DNA from: CAXXOK01 sp963675365
GTDB lineage: Bacteria > Bacillota > Clostridia > Christensenellales > Aristaeellaceae
Length of the DNA stretch: 64,000 nucleotides
Direction of reading: 5' to 3'
Assembly (NCBI GenBank): GCA_963675365.2
Contig: CAXXVA010000001.1
Coordinates: 248,001 to 312,000 of the forward strand
Numbering within the stretch: position 1 is the stretch's first letter; each line of letters starts with the position of its first letter. The notes under the pieces were generated by a model. It was not told where the DNA came from. It saw only the letters and a list, made by a program, of their open reading frames with translations, and did no database searches. Positions 26,565-34,997 of the stretch are shown in pieces. Position numbers and translations under genes: made by a program.

Positions 26565-26966
26565 TCATTGATCACCGCCATAGGGTATGAGGTCCTGCAA
26601 GGCGTCGGCAAACATCTCAAGCTCGTCAGGTTTGAGGCCAAAAACCGATGTGATCTCAAACTCCTCGAGAAGGTCAGACACCTGTTCGCCGTAGCCTGCA
26701 ACACATAAGGTCTTGACCAGCCAGGCCAAACCGTCGGCGGTGATGCTGATCCCCTCGGCGTGACACTTGTTGACGATGCGTTTCCGGGTGCAGGCAGAGC
26801 AGATGATGCTGGTAGAGACCAGATCGCCTTCGCCGTCTGCGATTACCTCCACAAGGTCGACCGACAATTCGCGCCCGCAATCGGGGCAATGGGTGTAGAC
26901 GTTCTCGTCGGTGATTTCGGTCTTGACGACCTTGCCGCCCGGCAGCTGGGTTTTGGTGTAGAACAT
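26565..26966 (-). CDS. Zinc-cluster phage protein of unknown function
   Basis: A 133-residue protein with a four-cysteine zinc site, CPDCGREL and CSACTRKR. It has a charged C-terminal half (VFGLKPDELEMFADALQDL in part). ATG at 26966 has CGGAGGAAACCCAA upstream. It is located between DNA polymerase and VapE in the replication block. No family is recognised beyond the zinc cluster. A conserved hairpin element (27001-27049) precedes it. Confidence 0.75.
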   Translation of the reverse strand: MFYTKTQLPGGKVVKTEITDENVYTHCPDCGRELSVDLVEVIADGEGDLVSTSIICSACTRKRIVNKCHAEGISITADGLAWLVKTLCVAGYGEQVSDLLEEFEITSVFGLKPDELEMFADALQDLIPYGGDQ

Positions 26967-27000
26967 TTGGGTTTCCTCCGTGTCTTTGATAGACGGAAAA

Positions 27001-27049
27001 TCAACCGCCTCCACTTTCTACTGGACAGGGGCGGTTGAAAATCCGTAGT
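27001..27049 (-). ncRNA. Repeated hairpin/pseudoknot element, copy 1
   Basis: A 9-bp stem (TCAACCGCC / GGCGGTTGA) encloses the loop segment CACTTTCTACTGGACAG. The stem is flanked by GAAAATCCGTAGT. The loop and flank recur at 31364-31407 with a different but equally paired stem. On the transcribed minus strand, the flank CTACGGA can pair with TCCAGTAG in the loop, with one bulged base, giving a pseudoknot. It lies 6 bases after the polymerase stop and before the zinc-cluster gene. Confidence 0.55.
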
Positions 27050-27055
27050 CGTTTT

Positions 27056-29050
27056 TCAATCTTTTTGATAAAAAGATGTCTCGTAGCCGTCACAGCGCAG
27101 CGGCAGGCCCGAAGCCCAGGGCGGTACACGGCTCATCTGTTCGCAGACCGCTGGGAGGCTCATGCGCACGTCTGCCTCGATGACCACTTCGTCATGGATA
27201 TGCATCACGACGTCAGCGTTGCGGAATGTCGACAGCGCATAATATAGAATGTCGCGCGCCGTAGCCTGGGTGATGTTCTCTACCCACTTGCCAGGCGACG
27301 ACTCGATACGCTCCCACTTCTTGGTTGCGCCGATACCCTCGTAGGTCACGCACTCTGATCCAAAGCGGTTCAAACCGATGCGGGGCTTGACATACGCCAG
27401 CTTTCGTCCGTTGGGCAAGGTGATGAATAACATGTCGCTTTGGCAGCTGAAGCGAATGCCATGGGTTTTGGTGATTCTTTTTTGCTTGACGGCTGCCTTC
27501 GCTGCTTTGTCTGCATCCCACCAGAACCGTACCACGTTGGGATTCGCCGCTCGCCAGGCGTCCACGAGGGGCTTGAGTTCGCTTTCCAGCAGCCCCATTT
27601 CCAAGGCCCCGAATGCCTTCAATGCCCCAACTGAGCCGGAATAGCCACAAGCTAGCACCGCGATTTTGGATTTCTGGCGCAGCGATGATTTTTTATCAAG
27701 GGAGCCTTTCGGCACCCCAAACATGATCTCGGCGTTTTCGATATAAAGGTCGCGCTTCTGGGAGTAAGCCTCCAGCGTCCAGGTCTCACCCGCAAGCCAC
27801 GCCAGCACGACCGCTTCAATACTGCTGAAATCCGCAACGATGAATTTGCATCCGGTTTTTGGCACGAATGCTGTGCGTATGAGTTCGGACAGGACGTTAG
27901 GGACAGAATCATAGAGCAAGTTTAGCGTCGTAAAATCGCCGCTGCGAACAAGGGAACGTGCCTGTTCGAGATCTTGCATATGGTTCTGAGGCAGGTTCTG
28001 GCATTGGATCAAACGTCCCGCGGCCCTACCGGTACGATTCGCGCCGTAAAACTGGAACAGTCCTCTGGCACGGTTGTCTGCGCAAGCTACTGTTTCCATC
28101 GCCTGATACTTTTTCACGGAGCTTTTCGCCAGCTGCTGACGGAGTGCAAGGACCTCGCCCAGCGGTTCCGGCGCGGTTTTGAGCAGTTCAGCGACCGCCT
28201 TTTTGCCAAGGGTCTCTGTTTCCAAGCCGTTTTCTGCGAGCCAGTCTTTCATCTGTAACACGGAGTTCGGATTATCCAGCGCTGTTAACGCCTTCATCTT
28301 GTCGTTCAGTTCACTCTTCGACTGTTCATTGACGGCGATAGCATTCCGGACAAGTGTCATATCCAGCAGCACGCCCCGGTCGTTGATCTCCTGGTCCTGG
28401 CGATATTCCTCCCAGATACTGTCCGGTACGGGGACCTTAGCCAGTCTTGCCTGAATGGCCATTTCCGTTTCCACATCACGGTGGTTATAAGATTTGAACA
28501 ATTCCCACCTACCAGTCGCGTGCTCGGGTAGGTTACGGGTACGCTTACCATTGGCAATAGTTGCCGCGCAGGGTTTGCAGAAATAACGGATGAGGTCTTT
28601 TCCTTCCGAAAGTTTCTGTTTCTCAAGCCCCAAGACTGAACCGACTTTCTCCAAGGAAAGCGGCAAGCCCATATAGGCACTCCACACCATGGAACACCGC
28701 CATGACTGTGGGTTTAGGAACCGCGTGGGGATTGTTTCGGTAGATGTAAAATGGTTGTCAGCAAGCGGGTCGAGGCTGACACCTCTGTCAGACAGGTAGC
28801 GTGACAGGCAAACCCTCTCAAAATTGGCATTAAATGCCCATTTCTCAACGGCGTCATCCGTGAGCGCATCAAGAACTTCGGGTGGTATGATTTCATCGTT
28901 GGTAAGGTCTACCACCTTGACATCGCCGTAATCTACGCTATATCCGAACAGGAGAATCTCGAAATCATCTGCCTCAGCGTACTTGTATACGCCTGATTTC
29001 GGCAGGTCGACGGATGAGTAGCTTTCAATATCTATACTGATCGTTTTCAT
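27056..29050 (-). CDS. Family A (Pol I-type) DNA polymerase
   Basis: A 664-residue phage replicative polymerase. The N-terminal DnaQ-like exonuclease region opens ISIDIESYSSVDL (Asp7, Glu9). The polymerase motifs are A (IVADFSSIEAVVLAWLAG), B (KSKIAVLACGYSGSVGA) and C (MHIHDEVVIEAD) near the C-terminus. It lacks the 5' nuclease of cellular Pol I. It would replicate phage DNA with VapE, DUF2815 and DUF2800 partners. ATG follows GGAGGATAC. Confidence 0.97.
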   Translation of the reverse strand: MKTISIDIESYSSVDLPKSGVYKYAEADDFEILLFGYSVDYGDVKVVDLTNDEIIPPEVLDALTDDAVEKWAFNANFERVCLSRYLSDRGVSLDPLADNHFTSTETIPTRFLNPQSWRCSMVWSAYMGLPLSLEKVGSVLGLEKQKLSEGKDLIRYFCKPCAATIANGKRTRNLPEHATGRWELFKSYNHRDVETEMAIQARLAKVPVPDSIWEEYRQDQEINDRGVLLDMTLVRNAIAVNEQSKSELNDKMKALTALDNPNSVLQMKDWLAENGLETETLGKKAVAELLKTAPEPLGEVLALRQQLAKSSVKKYQAMETVACADNRARGLFQFYGANRTGRAAGRLIQCQNLPQNHMQDLEQARSLVRSGDFTTLNLLYDSVPNVLSELIRTAFVPKTGCKFIVADFSSIEAVVLAWLAGETWTLEAYSQKRDLYIENAEIMFGVPKGSLDKKSSLRQKSKIAVLACGYSGSVGALKAFGALEMGLLESELKPLVDAWRAANPNVVRFWWDADKAAKAAVKQKRITKTHGIRFSCQSDMLFITLPNGRKLAYVKPRIGLNRFGSECVTYEGIGATKKWERIESSPGKWVENITQATARDILYYALSTFRNADVVMHIHDEVVIEADVRMSLPAVCEQMSRVPPWASGLPLRCDGYETSFYQKD

Positions 29051-29065
29051 GTATCCTCCAATTGA

Positions 29066-29098
29066 CAGAGGGCGGCAAGCCCTGCTCGTCGCCCTCTG
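29066..29098 (-). other. Hairpin between DUF2815 and polymerase genes
   Basis: A 9-bp perfect inverted repeat, CAGAGGGCG / CGCCCTCTG, with a 15-base loop lies between the DUF2815 stop and the polymerase ribosome binding site. There is no T-run. It is probably an mRNA stem; no sequence shared with the two-copy element beyond its general layout. Confidence 0.4.
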
Positions 29099-29120
29099 CT
29101 TGTTTTGATTTTGGGTTGCC

Positions 29121-29711
29121 TCAGTTCAGGAAATCACCATCGCTGCTTTCAGCCGAGAACTCATCGTCGAAATCGTCCTCCGCTTTGGCGCGACTCCCGA
29201 GGGACTCCCCATCGCGTACCTTCTGGATATTCTGCAGGCCACAGGCGATGCCACGATTGCCATTGGAGTTGAAGGCGTAGAACGTAAGCGACGCGCGGGC
29301 GTAAACGCCGGAATATATTTCGCTGGTATCGTAGATGGGCTCGCGGTTCACGTCCACCACGCCGGGGGCGGTATTGCTGTTGGCGTTCAGGAACCAGTGA
29401 CCCGCATAAGCCTCGTCATCCGGGCGTTCGGTGTCGCCGTCCCGCAAGGGACTCTTGAGGGAGGCGAGGGGCGGCATGGATCGGCTGTTACCCTTGAGTT
29501 TCGACTCACCGTCTTCGTAGGCGGCTTGAATCGCGGCTTTAACCTTTGCCAAAGTCTTGGTATCGCTCTTGGGAATCAGGATGCTAGTGGAATACTTGGG
29601 CGTACCGCCGTTGATTGATTTTGCCTGCCAGATGTTCGCGTAGCTGAGACGGCACACACCGGTGATGATCTTGGTGGGGTTGACTGCGTTTTTGTTGGCC
29701 GTGTTTTCCAT
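29121..29711 (-). CDS. DUF2815 family protein, SSB-like
   Basis: A 196-residue protein of the DUF2815 family, which usually lies between DUF2800 and polymerase genes and is proposed to be a single-stranded DNA-binding replication protein. It has ICRLSYANIW-like and YSTSILIPKSDTKTL segments, a GHWFLNANSN strand, and an acidic C-terminal tail (DDFDDEF...DGDFLN), as in SSB proteins. TAGGAGGATTTTATC precedes the ATG. Confidence 0.9.
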   Translation of the reverse strand: MENTANKNAVNPTKIITGVCRLSYANIWQAKSINGGTPKYSTSILIPKSDTKTLAKVKAAIQAAYEDGESKLKGNSRSMPPLASLKSPLRDGDTERPDDEAYAGHWFLNANSNTAPGVVDVNREPIYDTSEIYSGVYARASLTFYAFNSNGNRGIACGLQNIQKVRDGESLGSRAKAEDDFDDEFSAESSDGDFLN

Positions 29712-29723
29712 GATAAAATCCTC

Positions 29724-30845
29724 CTATATTTGGGTGGGGTCGGCGAAATCCTCCGCCGCCGTTGTGATGTTTAGCGCTTGGCGCTTGTCCGCCACCGGAG
29801 CAAGCACCGGTTTGCCTTGGGGCTTGGTGACAAGCCCCCCGATGATTTCCTCAAACCGCTTCTTCCCCAGAAGCGTCGTCATGGCGGTGATGCCAATAAC
29901 TTTGTGTTCATACGGATCCAGTCCGACAGCTTTAACGACCTCTGCCACTGCTGTTTCATCCGTATACTTACGATTGCTTCTGCCCTCGACCACTTTCCAG
30001 CCGTCGAATTGGACTCCCCGGAGCGCTTCGGCGAGAGCAAAATCTTTCACGTCCGATGCCCAGGAAACCAGGTTGTCAATCTTGCCGAGGATAACGGCGA
30101 TTTCGCCGGCCAGCAGCAGGGCGGGCTCAGCGAAGTCGTAAGCGGCGAGCGCTAGATTCGCATTGGCACGTTCCCGGCATTCCGCTTTGGCTTTACAAAA
30201 CTGGCAGTGATCGCCCGCCTTGTAGTTACCGTTGCCGTGCCATGCCAGATCCGCTGCGGGTTTCAGGACTTCCGCCGCCCAGGCTTCGATGTCCTCGCGG
30301 GCAACCCCCCAGGTGGAGCAGTTCTGTAATCTTGGCTGGAAGATGGACATCCGCACCGTATGAATGGGATACAGGAAACCAAACATCTCCAGTGCTCCCA
30401 AGGCATAGATCCGAAGCTGGTCGTTACCTTCCGCATCCACCTTCACACCGCGTCCATATTTCAGGTCAATGATGTGAAGAATGCCGTCCGAGATGATGAG
30501 CGTGTCACAGGTGCCGGAACAGCCGGGAACCCACTTTGAGCAATCCACACGCTGTTCCACATAGACCTTGGGATCCGTTAGCCCTTCCAGCTGTTCGCTG
30601 ACGAAAGCGATGTAATCGTCCGTGTGCTCATCCATCTCGAGGTCATCGCATGTTGTCGCGACTTTGGTTTTGCCGAGCCGGTGTAACAGTTTTTTCTCTG
30701 CGATATGGTGCGCGAGCGTCCCTTCCTGTGCATAGCCCGATGACGAATCCGGGTAGTTTTCCGTCAGACGAGCGCTTGGAGGACACGCAATCCATCGGTG
30801 ACTTGACGATGGCGATAGCAGGGAGTGTTTTGTGCCATCGCTCAT
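29724..30845 (-). CDS. DUF2800 family Cas4/RecB-like nuclease
   Basis: A 373-residue DUF2800 protein with the PD-(D/E)XK nuclease pattern: EGTLAHHIAE, then GTCDTLIISDGILHIIDLKYGRG (catalytic D...DLKYG), then a C-terminal CQFCKAKAECRERA cysteine cluster that could hold an iron-sulphur centre as in Cas4/AddB. It is probably a recombination or replication-associated exonuclease. Its ATG overlaps the previous stop (ATGA). Confidence 0.9.
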   Translation of the reverse strand: MSDGTKHSLLSPSSSHRWIACPPSARLTENYPDSSSGYAQEGTLAHHIAEKKLLHRLGKTKVATTCDDLEMDEHTDDYIAFVSEQLEGLTDPKVYVEQRVDCSKWVPGCSGTCDTLIISDGILHIIDLKYGRGVKVDAEGNDQLRIYALGALEMFGFLYPIHTVRMSIFQPRLQNCSTWGVAREDIEAWAAEVLKPAADLAWHGNGNYKAGDHCQFCKAKAECRERANANLALAAYDFAEPALLLAGEIAVILGKIDNLVSWASDVKDFALAEALRGVQFDGWKVVEGRSNRKYTDETAVAEVVKAVGLDPYEHKVIGITAMTTLLGKKRFEEIIGGLVTKPQGKPVLAPVADKRQALNITTAAEDFADPTQI

Positions 30846-31159
30846 TGGATGGCCCTCGCTTCGACGATCAGGGTGCCAAACTCGGACGGATCGATGTCGG
30901 ACAGCCTTTGTGCGCCATGTTTATGAATCAGGGCTTGTACAGCCTCCCGGTGACCGGCTGACGCCGTATCTGCCAGGATGCCGCGTACCTCTTCGAGGGT
31001 GTGTATTTGGGGCTTCTGGTCTTCCAACTTGGGTTCTGCCTCGTCGTTTCCGCCGTGGGCAGCATTGCCCATCGCTTTGAGTTCCTCCGCGATCTCAGAT
31101 ATCGACGTCGCCAAGCTTGCGAGGTCATGACCGAGTTGCTGTGCCTTGTCGGGTGCCAT
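30842..31159 (-). CDS. Conserved replication-module protein of unknown function
   Basis: A 105-residue protein with an N-terminal coiled-coil helix (HDLASLATSISEIAEELKAM in part) and a C-terminal domain with TLEEVRGILADTASAGHREA and HGAQRLSDIDPSEFGTLI. Proteins of this shape regularly precede DUF2800 in Clostridia phages. ATG has GAGGAGGCAAAATCT upstream. It overlaps the small upstream gene by 35 bases and the next by 4. Confidence 0.75.
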   Translation of the reverse strand: MAPDKAQQLGHDLASLATSISEIAEELKAMGNAAHGGNDEAEPKLEDQKPQIHTLEEVRGILADTASAGHREAVQALIHKHGAQRLSDIDPSEFGTLIVEARAIQ

Positions 31160-31325
31160 AGATTTTGCCTCCTCTCATTTCTGCCGCGCGTCGTTGTTCC
31201 AAAACGGCAATTCTGCCCGCCAGCCGCTTGCTCACGATGCTGATTGCCGTCAGAACGCCGATCAATTCTTCGTTCCGTTCGCGGTCTTTGTGTAGTGGGC
31301 AATGGGCGCATGGGTTTGTTTGCAT
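31125..31325 (-). CDS. Small cysteine-containing phage protein (66 aa)
   Basis: A 66-residue protein beginning MQTNPCAHCPLHKDRER, with a CxxC pair at 6-9 and a helical middle (IGVLTAISIVSKRLAGRIAV in part) that could be a short coiled coil. GGAGGAAAAGGTAA precedes the ATG. The 35-base overlap with the next gene suggests coupled translation. The function is unknown. Confidence 0.6.
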   Translation of the reverse strand: MQTNPCAHCPLHKDRERNEELIGVLTAISIVSKRLAGRIAVLEQRRAAEMRGGKIYGTRQGTATRS

Positions 31326-31363
31326 TTACCTTTTCCTCCGTTTCTGTGGTGATGGAGCAAAAT

Positions 31364-31407
31364 GCCCCTCACTTTCTACTGGACAGTGAGGGGCGAAAAT
31401 CCGTAGT
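31364..31407 (-). ncRNA. Repeated hairpin/pseudoknot element, copy 2
   Basis: An 8-bp stem (GCCCCTCA / TGAGGGGC) encloses CTTTCTACTGGACAG and is followed by GAAAATCCGTAGT. The loop and flank are identical to copy 1 at 27001-27049, while the stem sequence differs and still pairs. It sits six bases after the stop of the sigma-like gene, in the gap before the 66-residue protein. Confidence 0.55.
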
Positions 31408-31412
31408 GGAAA

Positions 31413-31991
31413 TCAGTCGTCGATCAGAATTTCTTTGAGAATGGGATAGGAGCGGATGGTGCACTTGAGCCTATTCTCCCGATATCGCACCCCATCGAGC
31501 GTGATATGGAAGTGATCGGCGATCTCCTGTTTCCTGGCCTTGTTCCTCATCAGGTCCCACAACGCACGATCATCCTCGGAAAGCGTATTCAGCACATCCA
31601 TCAGGAGATCGAGCTTCGACTGGTCCTCATAGATAGCGTTCATGTCGGCGGTTTCGTCTTCAAACTCCGTATAGACCGCCACGCGGTCACCGCCATGGCC
31701 GATGGGTTTGTCCAGCTCCATGCCGGTATACTTCAGCGCGTTAAAATCCACACGCTCCTGCTTTTTACGGTCGGCAGCGTTACGTTTTCCGAGGGCCTCT
31801 CCCAGGGGGCCACGGGGAAGTCGGATGGCGTAACTGGCTTCATGGTCGTACCACCACCGTCGAAGATATGGGCAGTCGGGTGTCGGGTCTTCCGCTGGTG
31901 CAAAACACTCATGCCTGGATACCTCGGTTTCGACACCGTCTGGAGTCATGGTGTAGTAGTGCCGGAAAAACGCTTTTTGGTAATCCCTCAT
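31413..31991 (-). CDS. Sigma-factor-like phage early regulator
   Basis: A 192-residue protein. The C-terminal half has a sigma-70 region 4-like pattern: LDLLMDVLNTLSEDDRALWDLM (in part), KQEIADHFHITLDGVRYRENRLK (key part EIADHFHITLDGVRYRENRL). The N-terminal half contains CPYLRRWWYDHEASYAIRLPR in part. It is the first gene of the early operon of this prophage, with AAGGAGGAAAAATCAA before the ATG at 31991. It probably directs transcription, but the target is unknown. Confidence 0.75.
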   Translation of the reverse strand: MRDYQKAFFRHYYTMTPDGVETEVSRHECFAPAEDPTPDCPYLRRWWYDHEASYAIRLPRGPLGEALGKRNAADRKKQERVDFNALKYTGMELDKPIGHGGDRVAVYTEFEDETADMNAIYEDQSKLDLLMDVLNTLSEDDRALWDLMRNKARKQEIADHFHITLDGVRYRENRLKCTIRSYPILKEILIDD

Positions 31992-32186
31992 TTGATTTTT
32001 CCTCCTTGTGGTTTTCAAAAATGGGTGGCGGCATGGTCACCACCAAGGAGGAGGGCGGGCATGTTGGTGTCTGGTTTTCAACTATTGGCCTCCAATGATT
32101 GACATTTGTTCTTGACCGCGGATTATGTCGGTGTTATGCTGAAACAGTAGGAACACGTCATAATTGCTGGCCGACACATCGGGGCA

Positions 32187-32220
32187 ATAAAAAAAGCCCC
32201 TGTGATTGCTCACAAGGGCT
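32187..32220 (-). terminator. Intrinsic terminator, minus strand
   Basis: AGCCCTTGTGA and TCACAGGGGCT pair across a 4-base loop, with one bulge, and are followed on the minus strand by a run of seven T residues. It would stop antisense transcription coming from the defence island before the prophage early operon, so it acts as an insulator. Confidence 0.75.
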
Positions 32221-32257
32221 ATCCAAATCTTGATAAGGTTGATGTCCAGCCGCGATA

Positions 32258-32284
32258 GGGTTAATAGCGTTAATAGGGTTAAAA
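32258..32284 (+). promoter_or_regulatory. Three tandem 9-base repeats upstream of NACHT gene
   Basis: GGGTTAATA, GCGTTAATA and GGGTTAAAA follow each other without a gap, 23 bases before the TTG start. Such short AT-rich direct repeats next to a ribosome binding site look like an operator or protein-binding iteron. No binding protein can be named. Confidence 0.45.
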
Positions 32285-32306
32285 GTTATCTACGGAGGCA
32301 AAATAC

Positions 32307-34868
32307 TTGAACAATTCTGCATATCCGGTGCTTTGTGGAGGAACTTTTTTTACGCAGATTCTCCAGTCGAGGAAACCTACTACATCGCGTCGTCAACGCA
32401 CACAAGGGCAAACAGATATATTCAAAGAACCGGATGTGCTGTTCGGGCTTGTTCAAATCGTTAATCCGGACTATCAACGTCCTGCTGGTGATACGTTTAG
32501 GACATACACCACCAATTACAAAAAATGCGCGAAAACCACACCGAATGACCTAAAGTTTGATAATGAACAGGTTGTTTCTGCGTTCTTAATGCGCCTGGCC
32601 ACTGATTACCCCACAGAACTCAACAAGATGACGGGGTTTGTCAGGCAGTTCATTGATATTGGAACGACAGCGCAGAAAGATGTACTTCTGGCAAAGCGAT
32701 TGATTGAACTGATCCGAGACGATAAGAGTATCCCGATCTCAGCTCAATTTGCCGTTACAAAAAGCGGTACTGCAGCAACTAAAGGTGACCTCGTCAACAG
32801 TACCGATGAGATCTACCTACCTGCTTTCCTCCTGGATCTGTGGAAGTTCATAGTGACAGAACAAAAGAACAATGCCTTTGGTGGAATAACTATCGTGCAA
32901 TGGCAACATCCAACGATACAGGGGCGTTATATCGGGATCGACGGATCAACGATAACGCGAGAGATAAAGGTTAAATGTGATGTTTCCGTACCGTCTTGGG
33001 ATTCTGATGCCAAAGCAGCAAATGTCAAAGATTTCGCCTCGGCAACTAATAGAGAGCCATTAGTTCCGGACGTCAATACATATCTTCAAAGTGCCAAAAA
33101 TAAATACAGCACGATCAAAACCTTGCTATACAATGACCAACCTCGGCAGTTTTATGATTTTTATGTATGTAATAATATAGAACGCAAAATCCCTGTGCCG
33201 AGTAATTACGGAACTTCATATCGGAGTGTTATTATCAAGAATGTGACAGTACAGTCGTTAACTGAGTGCTCACGGTTCGTCATTCTTGCCGGAACTGGTG
33301 GCCTTGGTAAATCGATGATGATGCGACATCTGCTGCTCAATGCGGTAGATACCTATGCAGATTTAACAATCATTCCGGTCTTCATACCACTCAAAGAATT
33401 TGACGAGACGATCGACAATCTTTTCGAATATGTATATTCAAAGATAACAAGTTTATACGGAGGCATTACTGAAGAGCAGTTAAAGAGGATCCTTGAAAAA
33501 GGAAAATGTCTTTTACTGTTTGATGGACTTGATGAAATCAACTCGACATATGCGCGACAGTTCGAACGGGAATTGGAAAACTTTACAGACAGTTACTCTG
33601 AAAACTGCTATGTAATTTCATCTCGTCCCTATCAGACATTTGTATCTTACTCACGCTTTACGGTATTGCAATTGCAACCATTTTCGAAGCAGCAGGCATT
33701 ATTGTTGATTGACAACTTGGAATTCAGACCGGATGAGCCCATTATAAAGGAAAAATTCCGCACAGCTTTGGATGAAATCCTGTACCGTACGCACAACACA
33801 TTCATCGAGAACCCCTTACTCCTGACAATTATGTTGTTGACATTCGAACAATACGCTGAGGTGCCATCTAAGATGCACATTTTTTATAGAGAAGCCTTTG
33901 CCGCCCTTTCTGTCAAGCACGACGCGAGTAAAGGAGCATACAAGCGCACATTGAGAACTGGGCTAGCTGCGGACAAGTTTGCAGACTATTTTGCTGAACT
34001 CTGCTCGCGTTCCTATTATGATGAAAAGTTCGAAATGACGGAAGCTGAATTTGCAAAATATTATAACGTTTTAAAGGAGCGAGATAAATCTAACGATAGT
34101 ACGACAATCGCGAGCGATTATCTCTATGACCTCTGCTCCAATATGTGTCTGATGTACTTCGAAAGCGGTAGATACCATTTTACACACCGTTCCTTCCAGG
34201 AATATTTCTGCGCCTTTTATTTTTCCAAACAGAAGGATAAATATCTTGAAAGCATCAGCGATTTTTTCGAGAACCGCCACAATCGGATGTTTGGCGACAA
34301 AACATTCAGTATGCTATACGATATGATCTCCGACAAAGTTGAAGAGTACATATTCTTGCCATACCTGACTCGTCTATGCGAGAAGTGCGACGCAATGGAG
34401 GGGTATTGGACTTTCTTGGAAACGCTCTATCCCTACATTCGCTACAGAAATGGTGAAACTGATGATCATTCATATAATATCCCTCAGTCATATATTTATG
34501 ATTTTATTAGAGATCTGAACTGGTACGAAAGAGTTGTTTGCAATGATTTCCCACACTATGACTCATTGGTGACAGAAGAATACGCCTATGTGATCGATAA
34601 AGACGACAGCAACATACTCGTTAACAAAGAGGAGGTCAACTGGGAATATAGACAGGAATACGGAACCCCCGATACTGTTGGTTGGGAATATGGTTTTGAG
34701 GTTGAGAGTGTGCGTATGGCATCGGACGACTATGCCGAATTGTTGAAACGCCTTGATGATGATAACTTTTCGTTGAAAAAAGAGTACACAAAAATGCGGA
34801 AGTACTTTGAAAAACTACAAGTCAAGCCTATGCCTTCAAGCAATAATCTGTTTGATCTCTTTGCGTGA
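32307..34868 (+). CDS. NACHT-domain STAND NTPase, probable defence protein
   Basis: An 853-residue protein. The first about 300 residues form an N-terminal effector/adaptor region whose start (GGTFFTQILQSRK, then VNPDYQRPAGDTFRTYTTNYKKC in part) is shared by many Firmicutes NACHT proteins. The NACHT NTPase has Walker A AGTGGLGKS (about 328-336) and Walker B LLLFDGLDEIN (402-412), followed by SSRPYQTF (sensor) and FTHRSFQEYFCAFYF (winged-helix end). The C-terminal about 200 residues would be the sensor. The TTG start at 32307 has GGAGG with 8-base spacing. It is AT-richer than the phage genes. Bacterial NACHT proteins act as abortive-infection phage sensors; which trigger applies here is unknown. 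Confidence 0.9.
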   Translation: MNNSAYPVLCGGTFFTQILQSRKPTTSRRQRTQGQTDIFKEPDVLFGLVQIVNPDYQRPAGDTFRTYTTNYKKCAKTTPNDLKFDNEQVVSAFLMRLATDYPTELNKMTGFVRQFIDIGTTAQKDVLLAKRLIELIRDDKSIPISAQFAVTKSGTAATKGDLVNSTDEIYLPAFLLDLWKFIVTEQKNNAFGGITIVQWQHPTIQGRYIGIDGSTITREIKVKCDVSVPSWDSDAKAANVKDFASATNREPLVPDVNTYLQSAKNKYSTIKTLLYNDQPRQFYDFYVCNNIERKIPVPSNYGTSYRSVIIKNVTVQSLTECSRFVILAGTGGLGKSMMMRHLLLNAVDTYADLTIIPVFIPLKEFDETIDNLFEYVYSKITSLYGGITEEQLKRILEKGKCLLLFDGLDEINSTYARQFERELENFTDSYSENCYVISSRPYQTFVSYSRFTVLQLQPFSKQQALLLIDNLEFRPDEPIIKEKFRTALDEILYRTHNTFIENPLLLTIMLLTFEQYAEVPSKMHIFYREAFAALSVKHDASKGAYKRTLRTGLAADKFADYFAELCSRSYYDEKFEMTEAEFAKYYNVLKERDKSNDSTTIASDYLYDLCSNMCLMYFESGRYHFTHRSFQEYFCAFYFSKQKDKYLESISDFFENRHNRMFGDKTFSMLYDMISDKVEEYIFLPYLTRLCEKCDAMEGYWTFLETLYPYIRYRNGETDDHSYNIPQSYIYDFIRDLNWYERVVCNDFPHYDSLVTEEYAYVIDKDDSNILVNKEEVNWEYRQEYGTPDTVGWEYGFEVESVRMASDDYAELLKRLDDDNFSLKKEYTKMRKYFEKLQVKPMPSSNNLFDLFA

Positions 34869-34997
34869 GAAGAATAAAGTATTCCTACACAGACTAATCA
34901 ATTCACATTATATCTCTTATCTTTACCATATCCCTTTTTATTGGAAGTATGCCCCTTTGGTGGAACTTTGTATGAGATTTCGAAGGAGGGACAACCA

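Larger units (their letters stand above)
1..32220 (-). mobile_element. Left siphovirus-type prophage (right-hand part; left end outside window)
   Basis: This is a continuous minus-strand run of phage genes in the usual order: early regulator, replication genes, terminase, portal, protease, capsid, connectors, tail. Genes are tightly packed, with ATGA/GTGA/TGATG overlaps and AGGAGG-type ribosome binding sites. Lysis genes and an integrase for this element are not in the window and would lie left of position 1. The right edge is placed at the minus-strand terminator hairpin at 32195-32220, just before the plus-strand NACHT gene. No attachment site could be identified, so the boundary is an inference. 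Confidence 0.85.
31992..32306. other. Gene-free junction between left prophage and defence island
   Basis: This 315-base stretch contains no convincing gene. On the minus strand it has a possible 14-codon leader (TTG near 32077, GGAGG upstream, ending RPPPWW and a stop) before the sigma-like gene. It also contains a minus-strand terminator (32187-32220) and, toward the right, three tandem 9-base repeats before the NACHT gene. No remnant of the missing C-terminal half of the truncated recombinase at 51456 was seen here. Confidence 0.6.
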
